Below are positions 18,125-28,544 of a stretch of DNA of 64,000 bases, piece after piece. This DNA is from Paracoccus sp. JM45. Lineage in GTDB: Bacteria; Pseudomonadota; Alphaproteobacteria; Rhodobacterales; Rhodobacteraceae. The translations under genes were made by a program, and so were the position numbers. The stretch is taken from assembly GCF_003590715.1 (NCBI RefSeq), contig NZ_QQVY01000005.1:98255-162254 (forward strand), in the 5' to 3' direction. The notes under the pieces are model-generated. The model was not told where the DNA came from. It did no database searches and worked only from the letters and a program-made list of their open reading frames with translations. How positions within the stretch are numbered: position 1 is the stretch's first letter; each line of letters opens with the position of its first letter.

Positions 18125-20467
18125 ATGGCAAACAAAATGCTGATAGACGCGACCCACGCCGAGGAAACTCGGGTGGTCGTGGTGGATGGAACCAAGGTTG
18201 AAGAATTCGATTTCGAAACCGTAAACAAGCGGCAGCTGTCAGGAAATATCTATCTGGCCAAAGTCACGCGGGTCGAACCCTCGTTGCAGGCGGCCTTTGT
18301 GGATTACGGCGGAAACCGCCACGGGTTTCTGGCATTCGCGGAAATCCATCCCGATTATTACCAGATCCCCGCTGCCGATCGCGATGCGCTGATCGCCGAG
18401 GAAAAAGCACAAAACGACGACGAGCCCGAGGAAGCACCGCGCAAACCTGCCCGTGCCCAAACCGCCTCGTCGGATGATGAAACCACGTCCGATGACGATG
18501 GTGACAGCGATGACGGTATTGAATCGGTTGCAGAAGAAGACGTGACCGAGGAAGTCCGCGCCCCCCGCAAGCCGCGCGCGCGCCGCTATAAGATCCAGGA
18601 AGTGATCAAGGTCCGCCAGATCATGCTGGTGCAGGTGGTTAAGGAAGAGCGCGGCAACAAGGGCGCTGCGCTGACGACATATCTGTCGCTGCCGGGCCGT
18701 TACTGCGTCCTGATGCCCAACACCGCACGCGGTGGCGGGATCAGCCGCAAGATCACCAATGCCGCCGACCGCAAGAAGCTGAAAGACATCGCCGCCGAAC
18801 TAGATGTTCCGGAAGGCGCGGGTCTGATCATCCGCACGGCGGGCAGCCAGCGCACGCGGACCGAGATTCGTCGTGATTACGAATACCTGCTGCGTTTGTG
18901 GGAACAGATCCGCGATCTGACCTTCAAGTCGATTGCCCCTGCGGCGATCTATGAAGAAGGCGATATCATCAAGCGCAACATCCGCGACCTGTTCAGCAAA
19001 GACATCGACGAGGTGTTGGTCGAAGGCGAACGCGGTTACCGCGTGGCCAAAGATTTTATGAGCATGATCATGCCGTCGCATGCCGACAGCGTGAAGCATT
19101 ACACCGACCAGATGCCGCTTTTTGCCCGCTATCAGGTCGAAAGCTATCTGTCCGGCATGTTCAATCCCATCGTTCAGCTGAAATCGGGCGGCTATATCGT
19201 CATCGGCGTGACCGAGGCGCTGGTCGCGGTCGACGTCAACTCGGGTCGGGCCACTAAGGAAGGCTCGATCGAGGATACGGCGGTCAAGACCAACCTTGAA
19301 GCCGCCGACGAGGTTGCCCGCCAGCTGCGCCTGCGCGATCTGGCCGGTCTGATCGTCATCGACTTTATCGACATGGACGAGCGTAAAAACAACGCTGCCG
19401 TCGAAAAGCGCATGAAGGACAAGCTGAAGTCCGACCGCGCCCGCATTCAGGTTGGCCGCATTTCCGGCTTTGGCCTGATGGAAATGTCGCGTCAGCGTCT
19501 GCGTCCGGGCATGTTGGAAAGCACGACCCAGCCTTGCGCCCATTGCCACGGCACCGGCCTGATCCGCAGCGACGACAGCCTTGCGCTGACCATCCTGCGC
19601 GCGATCGAGGAAGAGGGCACCCGCAAGCGGTCGCGCGAAGTTCTGGTCAAGGCACCGATTGCCGTCGCCAACTTCTTGATGAACACCAAGCGCGAACATG
19701 TCGCCGGCATCGAGGCGCGCTACGGCATGTCCGTACGTGTCGAGGCTGATCCGCTGATCACCTCGCCCGATTTCGCGATTGAAAAGTTCAAGACCGCAAC
19801 GCGTGTGGTTCCCGAACCCTCGCATGTGGTGCTTGGCGTGAATGCGGACCTGATGGCCAGCATCGACGACGAGGATGACCACATCGAACCGCAGGTCGAA
19901 GACGCTGAAATTGTCCCCGTGGTAGAGGTGGCGCAAGCCCCCGAAGCCCCCGAGGCCGAAGCAAAGCCCGAAGAAACGGCAGAAGACGATTGCGAAGGCG
20001 GACGTTCGCGTCGCCGTCGTCGCCGTCGCCGCCGGAAAACCGGTGACCGCCCCGAGGGTGAAAACACCGATACCGACAATGGTGACGATACCGTCGCCGA
20101 AGCGGATCCGGTCGCCGAAACGGTTGAAGAGGTTGCGCCCGAAGCCGCAGCCGAAGCGCCAAGCACCGGTCGTCGCCGTTCGCGGTCTCGTTCGCGGTCG
20201 CGCAAACCGGCGGATGCCGGTGCGCTGCCCGAGGTGGTCGACCTGTCTGCTGACGGTGATGCGGATGACAGCCGCGCGGCTGCTTTGCCGTCGGGTGATC
20301 ATGGCACCAAAGTGACGGCACCTGCAGCGCCGCAAGCCGTCCCCGCCGAGGCTGTGGCCGAAGCGCTGGTCGAAACCGCTGCGGCCCCGAAGGCTGCCAA
20401 CCAGCCCGAGCCTGCAGAAGAAGCCGCGCCGACCAAGCGTCGCGGATGGTGGGCCGCAGGCCGGTAA
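18125..20467 (+). CDS. rne: Ribonuclease E
   Basis: Endoribonuclease that starts mRNA decay and rRNA/tRNA processing and scaffolds the degradosome (780 aa). The N-terminal S1 domain is interrupted at about residues 95-150 by an acidic insert, common in alphaproteobacteria. The catalytic aspartates are in VAVDVNSGRAT and LIVIDFIDMDE, and the zinc link is CAHCHG. The C-terminal third is low-complexity, with Arg-rich blocks and Ala/Glu/Pro stretches. It ends in KRRGWW, which resembles the PNPase-binding GWW motif known from Caulobacter RNase E. A strong terminator follows. Confidence 0.97.
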   Translation: MANKMLIDATHAEETRVVVVDGTKVEEFDFETVNKRQLSGNIYLAKVTRVEPSLQAAFVDYGGNRHGFLAFAEIHPDYYQIPAADRDALIAEEKAQNDDEPEEAPRKPARAQTASSDDETTSDDDGDSDDGIESVAEEDVTEEVRAPRKPRARRYKIQEVIKVRQIMLVQVVKEERGNKGAALTTYLSLPGRYCVLMPNTARGGGISRKITNAADRKKLKDIAAELDVPEGAGLIIRTAGSQRTRTEIRRDYEYLLRLWEQIRDLTFKSIAPAAIYEEGDIIKRNIRDLFSKDIDEVLVEGERGYRVAKDFMSMIMPSHADSVKHYTDQMPLFARYQVESYLSGMFNPIVQLKSGGYIVIGVTEALVAVDVNSGRATKEGSIEDTAVKTNLEAADEVARQLRLRDLAGLIVIDFIDMDERKNNAAVEKRMKDKLKSDRARIQVGRISGFGLMEMSRQRLRPGMLESTTQPCAHCHGTGLIRSDDSLALTILRAIEEEGTRKRSREVLVKAPIAVANFLMNTKREHVAGIEARYGMSVRVEADPLITSPDFAIEKFKTATRVVPEPSHVVLGVNADLMASIDDEDDHIEPQVEDAEIVPVVEVAQAPEAPEAEAKPEETAEDDCEGGRSRRRRRRRRRKTGDRPEGENTDTDNGDDTVAEADPVAETVEEVAPEAAAEAPSTGRRRSRSRSRSRKPADAGALPEVVDLSADGDADDSRAAALPSGDHGTKVTAPAAPQAVPAEAVAEALVETAAAPKAANQPEPAEEAAPTKRRGWWAAGR

Positions 20468-20488
20468 GGCATTCCATTGAACCTGACA

Positions 20489-20519
20489 GGGGCGTGGCAG
20501 CGATGCCGCGCCCCTTTTT
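20489..20519 (+). terminator. Intrinsic terminator after rne
   Basis: An 11-bp stem (20489-20499 with 20504-20514, one G-U pair) with a GCGA loop is followed by TTTTT, 21 bp after the rne stop. Confidence 0.93.
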
Positions 20520-20591
20520 AATTGGCGACCCCACGAAGGCGTGACGCTCTGCCCTCTGTCTTTCTGAGGATGGGACGCTAAGGTGCCGGTT

Positions 20592-21335
20592 ATGTTAGGA
20601 ATCGAACTCGTCTCAGCCGCTTTTCTGCCTTCTGCGTTTGTCGCATTACTGGCGGGTATTTTGTCTTTCCTGTCGCCATGTGTGCTGCCGATTGTGCCGC
20701 CCTATCTGGCCTATATGACGGGTGTCGGCGTGAACGGGCTGAAAACCCATGAACGCAGCGCGGTCGTGCCCGCGCTGTTTTTCGTGCTGGGACTGTCGAC
20801 AGTCTTCCTAATTATGGGCTTTGCAGCCTCGGCCTTCGGGCGCGCATTTCTGCAATATCAGGATATTCTGGCGCAGGCTGCCGGTGTCATGGTCATCGTG
20901 ATGGGGCTGCATTTCCTGCATGTGTTCCGCATTCCCTTCCTTGATCAGGACGCACGGATGAATGCCGGCAAGCAGGATGGCGGTGCTTTCGGGGCCTATA
21001 TCCTCGGGCTGGCCTTTGCCTTTGGCTGGACGCCCTGCATCGGTCCGCAATTGGGCATGATCCTGTCGCTGGCGGCAACAGGGGGGGAATTGTCACGGGG
21101 CACTGCCTTGTTGGCGATCTATGCCTTCGGTCTGGGGATTCCTTTCCTGCTGGCGGCGATCTTTATCAACCGCGCGATGGGGGTGATGAACCGCATCAAA
21201 CCCTATCTGAAAACGATCGAGCGGGTGATGGGCGGATTGCTGATCATTGTGGGGGTCATGCTGCTGACCGGTGCCTTCACAAGCTTCAGCTTCTGGCTGC
21301 TGGAAACATTCCCCGCTTTGGCCACCTTGGGCTGA
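20592..21335 (+). CDS. ccdA: Cytochrome c biogenesis protein CcdA
   Basis: Six-helix inner-membrane thiol-redox protein that carries electrons from cytoplasmic thioredoxin to periplasmic thioredoxins such as CcmG (247 aa). The two redox cysteines are in LSFLSPCVLPIVPPYL and FGWTPCIGPQLG, as in the DsbD/CcdA core. The ATG at 20592 has AAGG seven bases upstream; a GTG at 20583 is also in frame. It stands apart from the ccm run, about 10.5 kb downstream of ccmG. Confidence 0.95.
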   Translation: MLGIELVSAAFLPSAFVALLAGILSFLSPCVLPIVPPYLAYMTGVGVNGLKTHERSAVVPALFFVLGLSTVFLIMGFAASAFGRAFLQYQDILAQAAGVMVIVMGLHFLHVFRIPFLDQDARMNAGKQDGGAFGAYILGLAFAFGWTPCIGPQLGMILSLAATGGELSRGTALLAIYAFGLGIPFLLAAIFINRAMGVMNRIKPYLKTIERVMGGLLIIVGVMLLTGAFTSFSFWLLETFPALATLG

Positions 21336-21378
21336 GGGTCAGATTCAGGGGCAGTAATCTTTCCGTTTTCGCGGCAGC

Positions 21379-22275
21379 ATGGCGCGATACCAGATGAAGG
21401 CACCCCTGATGAAGCCAAGCCGTCCCGAATATTCCTGCCCCGATGACGCTGCAGACCGCCGCGCGGTCGCGCCAATCATCTGCTATCCTGTCGATGCCTT
21501 GCCGCAACCTGATCTGACGGCATATCGCGCCGCGCGGGATGGCTGGGTCCAGCTGTTCGAAACCATCATTCCCCCGCGCGATGCCGCATGTTTCGAGGTG
21601 CCTGCCGGACATTTCTTCCGCATCACCAGCACTGATGGCCCGCAGGTCGGTGACCTGAACCTGTGGTCGGCGGATCTGTCGGCGCATTTTTATTCCGGCA
21701 AGACACGGGCGCTGCATGGCACCCATCTGTCCACGGGCGACCGGATGTGGTCGAACCTGCCGGATCTGCGCCCCTTGGCAACCATCACCGATGACACTCT
21801 GGATTGGTATGGTTTTGATGAATGGGGCGGCAGTGTGCATGATGTGATCGGGACGCGCTGCGATCCCTATACCCATGCGCTGTTGTCGGGGGGCGGTCAG
21901 TATCACCATTGCTGCCATTCGAACCTGACGCGGGCTTTGGCGCGGGCCCGCAATATGCCCCTGCATCAGGCCGAGGCATTCATTCATGACGTGCTGAACG
22001 TCTTCATGTGTACCGGCTTTACCCGCGACACGGGCCAGTATTTCATGAAAGCCAGCCCTGTCCGCCCCGGTGATTATCTGGAGTTTTTTGCCGAGACTGA
22101 TCTGCTAGCGGCGCTTTCGGCCTGTCCGGGCGGTGATTGCGCGGGCCAGCATTCATCGGATGCCGCACAATGCCATCCGCTTCTGGTGCAGGTATTCAAG
22201 CCGATGACGCCCCCTGCCGGTTGGACCGGCCCTGCGTCAAACCCCTATGATCGTAGCCACGGGGCGGGAATATGA
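21379..22275 (+). CDS. DUF1989 (urea carboxylase-associated family) protein
   Basis: A 298-residue cytoplasmic protein of the DUF1989 family, whose members often lie next to urea or amino-acid degradation genes. Family features are the VPAGHFFRITSTDGPQVGDLNLW stretch, many conserved His/Cys (GGQYHHCCHSN) and a FMKASPVRPGDYLEFFAE end. Here it lies between ccdA and ftsW with no nitrogen genes around. The activity is unknown, and the conserved His/Cys suggest metal binding. Starts at 21379 or 21394 are both possible. Confidence 0.85.
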   Translation: MARYQMKAPLMKPSRPEYSCPDDAADRRAVAPIICYPVDALPQPDLTAYRAARDGWVQLFETIIPPRDAACFEVPAGHFFRITSTDGPQVGDLNLWSADLSAHFYSGKTRALHGTHLSTGDRMWSNLPDLRPLATITDDTLDWYGFDEWGGSVHDVIGTRCDPYTHALLSGGGQYHHCCHSNLTRALARARNMPLHQAEAFIHDVLNVFMCTGFTRDTGQYFMKASPVRPGDYLEFFAETDLLAALSACPGGDCAGQHSSDAAQCHPLLVQVFKPMTPPAGWTGPASNPYDRSHGAGI

Positions 22276-22388
22276 TCACGATCCCGCTGCACCACAATCT
22301 GTAGTAGCGCCTAAGGCCTAATCAGGCTATCCTTTCGCGCAGATCCGGGAAAACCGGACAGACACAGGCAGTGACGGCGGTATTTTCC

Positions 22389-23552
22389 ATGACCGATATG
22401 GTTTTTGGCACGGCGCCCGCACGGGCGGGCGACCCTATTCTTCCGCGTTGGTGGCGGACGTTGGACAAGTGGACGCTGTTCTGCGTGCTTGCCCTTTTCG
22501 CGATCGGGCTTTTGCTGGGGCTTGCGGCCTCGGTTCCGCTGGCGGAAAAGAACAATCTTCCACGTTTCTACTATGTCCAGCGGCAGGCTGTCTTTGGCGG
22601 TATGGCGCTGGTGGTGATGCTGGTCATTTCGATGATGTCACCGCGACAGGTCAGGCGTCTGGGGGTGCTGGGCTTTGCCATCGCCTTCCTGTCGATCCTT
22701 GCGCTGCCTTTCATCGGCACGGATTTCGGCAAGGGCGCGACCCGCTGGCTAAGCCTTGGTTTCGTATCCATCCAACCTTCGGAATTTCTGAAGCCCGGAT
22801 TTGTGGCATTTTGCGCATGGTTCATGGCTGCCTCGACCGAAATCGGTGGCCCGCCGGGTAAGCTCTATTCCTTCTTCACGGCGGCAACGGTTGTTGTGCT
22901 TCTGGCGCTGCAACCCGACTTCGGTCAGGCATCATTGGTGCTGTTTTCATGGCTGGTGATGTATTTTGTCGCCGGTGCACCAATGGTGCTGCTGGTGGGC
23001 GTTTTGGGAATGGCCGTCACGGGCGGGTTTTTCGCCTATGGCGCGTCGGAACACTTCGCCCGACGCATCAACGGTTTTCTTTCGCCAGATATCGATCCGC
23101 GCACCCAGATCGGCTATGCGACCAATGCCATCCAAGAGGGCGGGTTCTTTGGTGTTGGCGTGGGCGAAGGCACGGTGAAATGGTCGCTGCCTGACGCGCA
23201 TACCGATTTCATCATCGCCGTCGCCGCCGAGGAATATGGCCTGATCATGGTCCTGACCGTGATCGCCCTTTACATGACCATCGTCATCCGGTCGCTGCTG
23301 CGCCTGCTAAAGGAGCGTGATCCTTTTGCGCGGATCGCGGGTACCGGTCTTGCCTGTGCGTTCGGCGTGCAGGCCCTGATCAATATGGGCGTGGCCGTGC
23401 GATTGCTGCCTGCCAAAGGCATGACGCTGCCCTTTGTCAGCTATGGCGGATCATCCGTGATTGCATCGGGGATTGCGGCGGGAATGCTGCTGGCCCTGAC
23501 CCGAACCCGCCCTCAGGGCGAATTTGCCGAAATCCTGCGCCGAGGCCGCTAA
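22389..23552 (+). CDS. ftsW: Lipid II polymerase / division protein FtsW
   Basis: SEDS-family peptidoglycan glycosyltransferase of the divisome, with about ten membrane helices (387 aa). Typical segments are the [16 protein letters not shown] loop, [36 protein letters not shown] and [15 protein letters not shown]. The ATG at 22389 is preceded at 9 bp by GGCGG; an in-frame GTG at 22371 is an alternative. It opens the division cluster, and its stop overlaps the murG start by one base. Confidence 0.95.
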   Translation: MTDMVFGTAPARAGDPILPRWWRTLDKWTLFCVLALFAIGLLLGLAASVPLAEKNNLPRFYYVQRQAVFGGMALVVMLVISMMSPRQVRRLGVLGFAIAFLSILALPFIGTDFGKGATRWLSLGFVSIQPSEFLKPGFVAFCAWFMAASTEIGGPPGKLYSFFTAATVVVLLALQPDFGQASLVLFSWLVMYFVAGAPMVLLVGVLGMAVTGGFFAYGASEHFARRINGFLSPDIDPRTQIGYATNAIQEGGFFGVGVGEGTVKWSLPDAHTDFIIAVAAEEYGLIMVLTVIALYMTIVIRSLLRLLKERDPFARIAGTGLACAFGVQALINMGVAVRLLPAKGMTLPFVSYGGSSVIASGIAAGMLLALTRTRPQGEFAEILRRGR

Positions 23553-24637
23553 TGTCCAAACCCCTTGCCCTGATTGCCGCCGGAGGAACCGGCGGCCATA
23601 TGTTTCCCGCCCAATCACTGGCTGAAATCCTGCTGTCCGAGGGCTGGCGCGTGCGCCTGTCCACAGATGAACGTGGTGCGCGGTATGCGGGGGGCTTTCC
23701 CGATGCCGTGCAGCGCCAGATCGTCCGATCCGCCACCACGGCACGCGGCGGGGTCGCGGGCAAGCTGGTGGCACCGTTAAAAATTGCCTCGGGCGTGCTG
23801 TCGGCGCGTCGGGCGTTCCGGATGGAAAGACCGACCGTCGTGATCGGCTTTGGTGGATATCCGACCATTCCGGCGCTGTCTGCCGCGTGGTCGATGGGGC
23901 TGCCACGGATGATCCATGAACAGAACGGTGTGATGGGCCGCGTGAACCGGCTTTTTGCCGGACGTGTGGACCGCGTCGCCTGCGGTATCTGGCCGACCGA
24001 TCTGCCGCAGGGTGTCAGCGGGCTGCATGTCGGCAACCCTGTGCGTTCGGCCGTGCTGAACCATGCCGCCGCGCCGTATCAGGCGCCGGGGCAGGGGGCT
24101 TTGCATCTGCTGGTTATCGGCGGCAGTCAGGGTGCGCGTGTGCTGTCCGATCTTGTGCCCGCAGCACTTGCGGCCTTGCCCGATGACATCCGCGCCCGTC
24201 TGGTCGTCAGCCATCAGGCGCGGGCCGAGGATGGCGATCGCGTCACCAAGACCTATGCCGATGCCGGTATCACCGCCGATGTTCAGGCGTTCTTTGCCGA
24301 TGTTCCCGAACGTCTGGCGCAGGCGCAGCTGGTCATCAGCCGGTCGGGTGCATCGTCGCTGGCCGATATCACGGTGATCGGGCGACCCTCGATCCTGATC
24401 CCCTTTGCGGCGGCAACCGGCGACCACCAGACCGCGAATGCGCAAGCTTTGGCCGATAATGGCGCGGCGCTGGTCCATCCTGAATCGGTGCTTGACGCCG
24501 AAAGCCTGACGCGCGACATCCGCGCGATTTTGAACGACCCTGCGCGTGCGACGGCCATGGCCCAAGCTGCGCTGTCCCTTGCCCGTCCCGATGCGGCGCG
24601 GCGCCTTTACGACCTCGTTACGGAGATTGTGCGATGA
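23552..24637 (+). CDS. murG: UDP-GlcNAc:lipid I GlcNAc transferase MurG
   Basis: Peripheral membrane GT28 glycosyltransferase that converts lipid I to lipid II (361 aa). It has the N-terminal [10 protein letters not shown] loop, [12 protein letters not shown] in the acceptor domain, the [13 protein letters not shown] loop, and [11 protein letters not shown] with [11 protein letters not shown] in the donor site. It is coupled to ftsW by a one-base overlap and to murC by ATGA. Confidence 0.97.
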   Translation: MSKPLALIAAGGTGGHMFPAQSLAEILLSEGWRVRLSTDERGARYAGGFPDAVQRQIVRSATTARGGVAGKLVAPLKIASGVLSARRAFRMERPTVVIGFGGYPTIPALSAAWSMGLPRMIHEQNGVMGRVNRLFAGRVDRVACGIWPTDLPQGVSGLHVGNPVRSAVLNHAAAPYQAPGQGALHLLVIGGSQGARVLSDLVPAALAALPDDIRARLVVSHQARAEDGDRVTKTYADAGITADVQAFFADVPERLAQAQLVISRSGASSLADITVIGRPSILIPFAAATGDHQTANAQALADNGAALVHPESVLDAESLTRDIRAILNDPARATAMAQAALSLARPDAARRLYDLVTEIVR

Positions 24638-26061
24638 ATGCGGCGACAAAACTTCCCGGTGAACTTGGCCCTATCCATTTTGTCGGTATAGGCGGCATCG
24701 GCATGTCGGGCATCGCCGAGGTGCTGCTGACCCTTGGTTACCGTGTTCAGGGCAGTGACCTGAAGAAATCGAAAATTACTGACCGGCTGGAAAACCTTGG
24801 GGCTGTGGTGTTCGAAGGCCAGCGCGCCGAAAACGTCGAAGGTGCCGGTGTCATCGTTATCTCGACCGCGATCAAGAAGGGCAATCCCGAACTGGAAGAA
24901 GCCCGCTTGCGCGGCATGCCCATTGTCCGCCGTGCCGAAATGCTGGCGGAACTGATGCGGATGAAATCGAACATCGCCATCGCGGGCACCCATGGCAAGA
25001 CGACCACCACCACGATGGTCGCCACGCTGCTGGATGCGGGCGGCGTCGATCCGACCGTGATCAATGGCGGCGTGATCCATGCCTATGGATCGAACGCGCG
25101 TGCCGGTGCCGGTGAATGGATGGTGGTCGAGGCTGACGAATCTGACGGCAGCTTCAACCGTCTGCCCGCAGATATTGCCATCATCACCAATATCGACCCC
25201 GAACATATGGAACATTGGGGCAACTTCGACGCGCTGCGTCAGGCTTTCTATAACTTTGCCTCGGGCATTCCCTTCTATGGTCTGGCCGTTTGCTGCACCG
25301 ACCACCCCGAGGTGCAATCCTTGGTCGGCAAGCTGACCGACCGCCGCGTCGTGACTTTCGGCTTCAATGCCCAAGCGGACGTGCGGGCGGTGAACCTGCG
25401 CTATGAAAAGGGGATCGCGCATTTCGATATTGTCCTGCGCGGTGAAAGTGCTGCCGATGCCGCCACCCCCGAAGTGATCGAAGGCTGCACCTTGCCCATG
25501 CCGGGTGATCACAACGTCTCGAACTGTCTGGCGGCTGTGGCTGTGGCCCGTCATCTGGGCATCCAGAAGTCCGAAATCCGCGACGCACTGGCCAATTTCG
25601 CCGGTGTCGGTCGTCGCTTTACCCGTGTTGGCGAAATCGACGGTGTGACTATTATCGACGATTACGGCCACCATCCGGTTGAAATCGCTGCGGTTCTGAA
25701 AGCCGCGCGTCAGGCCAGCACCGGGCGGGTGATCGCAGTGCACCAGCCGCACCGCTTTTCGCGCCTGTCCTCGCTGTTCGATGATTTCTGCACCTGCTTC
25801 AACGAAGCGGATGTTGTGGCCATCGCCGATGTCTATGCCGCGGGCGAAGAACCGATTGCCGGTGCCGGTCGCGATGATCTGGTCGCCGGTCTGATTGCCC
25901 ATGGCCATCGCCATGCCCGCGCCATCCTGTCCGAGGATGATCTGGAGCGTCTGGTCCGTGAACAGGCTCGTCCGGGGGATATGGTTGTCTGCCTTGGTGC
26001 GGGCACCATCTCGGCTTGGGCGAACAACCTTCCGGCGCGCCTGCAGGGCAAAGCTGCGTGA
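24634..26061 (+). CDS. murC: UDP-N-acetylmuramate--L-alanine ligase MurC
   Basis: Cytoplasmic Mur ligase that adds the first amino acid of the peptide stem (475 aa). Motifs in order are [15 protein letters not shown], the ATP loop [19 protein letters not shown], and [24 protein letters not shown] with [12 protein letters not shown] covers the substrate-side conserved region. Its start overlaps the murG stop, and a small membrane gene follows 55 bp later. Confidence 0.97.
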   Translation: MNAATKLPGELGPIHFVGIGGIGMSGIAEVLLTLGYRVQGSDLKKSKITDRLENLGAVVFEGQRAENVEGAGVIVISTAIKKGNPELEEARLRGMPIVRRAEMLAELMRMKSNIAIAGTHGKTTTTTMVATLLDAGGVDPTVINGGVIHAYGSNARAGAGEWMVVEADESDGSFNRLPADIAIITNIDPEHMEHWGNFDALRQAFYNFASGIPFYGLAVCCTDHPEVQSLVGKLTDRRVVTFGFNAQADVRAVNLRYEKGIAHFDIVLRGESAADAATPEVIEGCTLPMPGDHNVSNCLAAVAVARHLGIQKSEIRDALANFAGVGRRFTRVGEIDGVTIIDDYGHHPVEIAAVLKAARQASTGRVIAVHQPHRFSRLSSLFDDFCTCFNEADVVAIADVYAAGEEPIAGAGRDDLVAGLIAHGHRHARAILSEDDLERLVREQARPGDMVVCLGAGTISAWANNLPARLQGKAA

Positions 26062-26116
26062 CCCTGACCGGTGAACGCATACGCCAAGGCAGGGTTTCGA
26101 TTATGGGCGTGCTGAT

Positions 26117-26464
26117 ATGAACCCTTGGGTCATTGCCGGGTTCTGCCTTGTCGGATCGGGTTTTATCGCATGGTGCACAGCGCGGCTGCAGTTGCGCTGG
26201 CCATTGCCGGTGCTGGCGCTGTTGCTGATGGCAATATCGCTGCAACTGCTGTTTGCAGCGCGGGGGCAGGGCGGGTTTCACGACCTTGCCGCCATCGTCG
26301 CGCAGGGCTTTACCACCGTTCCGGCCCTTCTGGGGGCGGCCACGGGGCTGGCCTTGGCGCATATCCGCCGACATAAAATCCGCTGGCGCAGCGCATTCGG
26401 GCTGACCAGTGCTGTGGCATTTGCAGTGGCAGCCGCTGCGTCTGTGGCGACATTCCTGATCTAG
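26117..26464 (+). CDS. Small membrane protein between murC and murB
   Basis: A 115-residue protein with four hydrophobic segments, at about residues 4-22, 28-47, 61-80 and 92-113. The topology is four short transmembrane helices with an RRHKIRWR basic loop. I do not recognise a named domain. It stands in the same strand and spacing as its cell-wall neighbours, so it is probably co-transcribed. A role in envelope synthesis is only an inference from place. The ATG follows GCTGAT without a strong ribosome site. Confidence 0.75.
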   Translation: MNPWVIAGFCLVGSGFIAWCTARLQLRWPLPVLALLLMAISLQLLFAARGQGGFHDLAAIVAQGFTTVPALLGAATGLALAHIRRHKIRWRSAFGLTSAVAFAVAAAASVATFLI

Positions 26465-26513
26465 GTGTCGGGCGCTGTTGACGTGCCTTGCGGCTCTGGC
26501 TACGACTTTCTGC

Positions 26514-27449
26514 ATGAGTTTTGACCTTCCCACCCCGCGCGGCACCCTGACCCCCAACCGTCCCTTGGACAGCCTGACATGGCTTCGCGTCGGAGGACCG
26601 GCTGACTGGCTGTTCCAGCCTGCAGATGCCGATGATCTGGCCGAATTTCTGGCCGCCTTGGACCCCGCAGTTCCGGTTTTCCCGATGGGCGTGGGCAGCA
26701 ATCTGATTGTCCGTGACGGGGGTATTCGCGGCGTCGTGATCCGCCTTGGCCGCGCCTTCAATTCGGTGTCGGTTGAGGATACGACCATCACGGTCGGCGC
26801 TGCCGCATTGGACGCGCAGGTCGCCCGCCGCGCCGCCGAGGCGGGGCTGGATCTGACCTTTCTGCGCACCATTCCGGGCAGTATCGGTGGTGCGGTCCGG
26901 ATGAATGCGGGCTGCTATGGCAGCTATGTTGCCGATCATCTGATGCAGATCGAGGTTGTCACGCGGCAGGGCGAACAGATCACCATGCAGGTCGACCAGA
27001 TTGGTTTCGGTTACCGCCATTCGGATATTCCGCAGGACTGGATCATCACGCAGGCGGTTTTCACCGCCAGGAAAGGCGATGTGGACGCCCTGCACGTGCG
27101 GATGGCCGACCAGCTTGCCAAGCGCGACGAAAGCCAGCCGACGCGTGAGCGCAGCGCGGGGTCGACGTTCCGCAACCCTGCCGGGTTCAGTTCGACCGGA
27201 CAGGCCGATGATACGCATGATCTGAAGGCATGGTCGCTGATCGATCAGGCAGGCTTGCGCGGTCACAGCTGGGGCGGGGCGCAGATGTCGGAAAAGCACC
27301 CGAACTTCCTGCTGAACACCGGTGCCGCCACCGCAGCCGAGCTGGAAGCATTGGGCGAGTTGGTCCGTCGCCGGGTTCTGGAAGACAGCGGTCACGACCT
27401 GCAATGGGAAGTGATCCGCATCGGCGACGAGCTGCCCGAAGGGGAATGA
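26514..27449 (+). CDS. murB: UDP-N-acetylenolpyruvoylglucosamine reductase MurB
   Basis: FAD enzyme that makes UDP-MurNAc (311 aa). The FAD-binding parts are [23 protein letters not shown] and [17 protein letters not shown]. The catalytic serine is in [31 protein letters not shown] segment follows, typical of the type without the insert seen in E. coli. The frame is open from 26478, but the ATG at 26514 gives the usual start [14 protein letters not shown]. Confidence 0.96.
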   Translation: MSFDLPTPRGTLTPNRPLDSLTWLRVGGPADWLFQPADADDLAEFLAALDPAVPVFPMGVGSNLIVRDGGIRGVVIRLGRAFNSVSVEDTTITVGAAALDAQVARRAAEAGLDLTFLRTIPGSIGGAVRMNAGCYGSYVADHLMQIEVVTRQGEQITMQVDQIGFGYRHSDIPQDWIITQAVFTARKGDVDALHVRMADQLAKRDESQPTRERSAGSTFRNPAGFSSTGQADDTHDLKAWSLIDQAGLRGHSWGGAQMSEKHPNFLLNTGAATAAELEALGELVRRRVLEDSGHDLQWEVIRIGDELPEGE

Positions 27450-27576
27450 TGCCTGCCTGTGCAAAAGGATAGGCGGAAGAACGTTAATAAAAAATTCAGG
27501 CTTTTGCGATAGGCGCTTTGCATGTAACCTAAAGGCAACGCGCGACGTTCAAAAGGACGCGCCGTGGCAAATTGAA

Positions 27577-27593
27577 GCCCGGATCAACCGGGC
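27577..27593 (+). other. Intercistronic hairpin before ddl
   Basis: GCCCGG and CCGGGC form a perfect 6-bp stem around ATCAA, ending four bases before the ddl ribosome site (AAAGG, 27597-27601). There is no T-run, so it is more likely an mRNA structure than a terminator. Confidence 0.55.
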
Positions 27594-27608
27594 GCGAAAG
27601 GCAATAAC

Positions 27609-28544
27609 GTGACGGGCAGGTCGAGCAGGACAGCCCACTCGGTAGCCGTTCTGATGGGCGGACCCTCGGCAGAGCGAGAGGTGTCCTTGTCTTCGGGGCG
27701 TGAATGCGCGGATGCGCTTCGGGTGGCAGGATATCAAGTGACTGAAATTGTGCTGGATAAGGCACATGACGACCAGATCGTCCGCAGCCTTGTCGAATGC
27801 GCCCCTGATGTTGTCTTCAATGCATTGCATGGAAAATGGGGCGAAGACGGCTGCGTTCAGGGTATTCTTGAATGGCTGCGGCTGCCCTATACCCATTCCG
27901 GCGTTCTTGCCTCGGCCTTGGCGATGGATAAGACGCGCGCCAAGGATGCTTTCCGTGTCGCGGGTCTGCCGATTGTCGAAAGCGTCGTTGCCGATGCGGA
28001 CGAAGTGCGTCGCCGCCATGTGATTCCCGCCCCCTATGTGGTCAAGCCGAACGACGAAGGCTCCTCGGTCGGGGTCTATATCGTGCATGACGGGGCCAAC
28101 CAGCCACCGCAGCTGTCTGATGACATGCCCGAACGGGTGATGGTGGAAACCTATGCGCCGGGTCGCGAACTGACGACCGCCGTGATGGGGGATCGCGCGC
28201 TTGGCGTGACCGAAATTCTGGTCGATGGTTGGTATGATTATGCCGCCAAATACACTGTGGGCGGGTCGCGCCATGTGTTTCCCGCCGAAATTCCGGATGA
28301 AATCCGCGATGCCTGCATGTCGCTGGCCTGCCGCGCCCATGACGCGCTTGGTTGTCGCGGGCTGACACGTACCGATTTCCGTTGGGATGATTCGCGCGGG
28401 CTGGAAGGGCTGATCATCCTCGAGGTGAACACGCAGCCGGGCATGACCCCCACATCCCTTGCCCCTGAACAGGCCGAACGTCTGGGCATTGATTTCCCCG
28501 CCCTGATGCGCTGGATGGTGGAGGATGCCTTGTGTCGGTCGTAA
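27609..28544 (+). CDS. ddl: D-alanine--D-alanine ligase
   Basis: ATP-grasp enzyme that makes D-Ala-D-Ala for the peptide stem (311 aa). Motifs are VLMGGPSAEREVSLSSG, NALHGKWGEDG, PYVVKPNDEGSSVGV and the metal/ATP site ILEVNTQPGMTPTSL. The start is a GTG with AAAGG seven bases upstream. The 3' end overlaps ftsQ by 13 bp. The 159-bp gap before it carries a hairpin and an AT-rich stretch that might hold an internal promoter. Confidence 0.96.
   Translation: MTGRSSRTAHSVAVLMGGPSAEREVSLSSGRECADALRVAGYQVTEIVLDKAHDDQIVRSLVECAPDVVFNALHGKWGEDGCVQGILEWLRLPYTHSGVLASALAMDKTRAKDAFRVAGLPIVESVVADADEVRRRHVIPAPYVVKPNDEGSSVGVYIVHDGANQPPQLSDDMPERVMVETYAPGRELTTAVMGDRALGVTEILVDGWYDYAAKYTVGGSRHVFPAEIPDEIRDACMSLACRAHDALGCRGLTRTDFRWDDSRGLEGLIILEVNTQPGMTPTSLAPEQAERLGIDFPALMRWMVEDALCRS

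Noticed and set aside
20010..20220. Arg codon-rich repeats in rne as a DNA repeat element
   Set aside because: They are in-frame low-complexity coding sequence (Arg/Ser blocks) typical of the RNase E C-terminal region.
18800..20335. Minus-strand 511-codon frame opposite rne
   Set aside because: Antisense to the catalytic domain of RNase E and composed of shadow-type residues.
24607..25914. Minus-strand frame opposite murC, and similar ones at 33881-35302, 40480-41703 and 52408-53487
   Set aside because: All are complete overlaps with strongly supported genes on the other strand.
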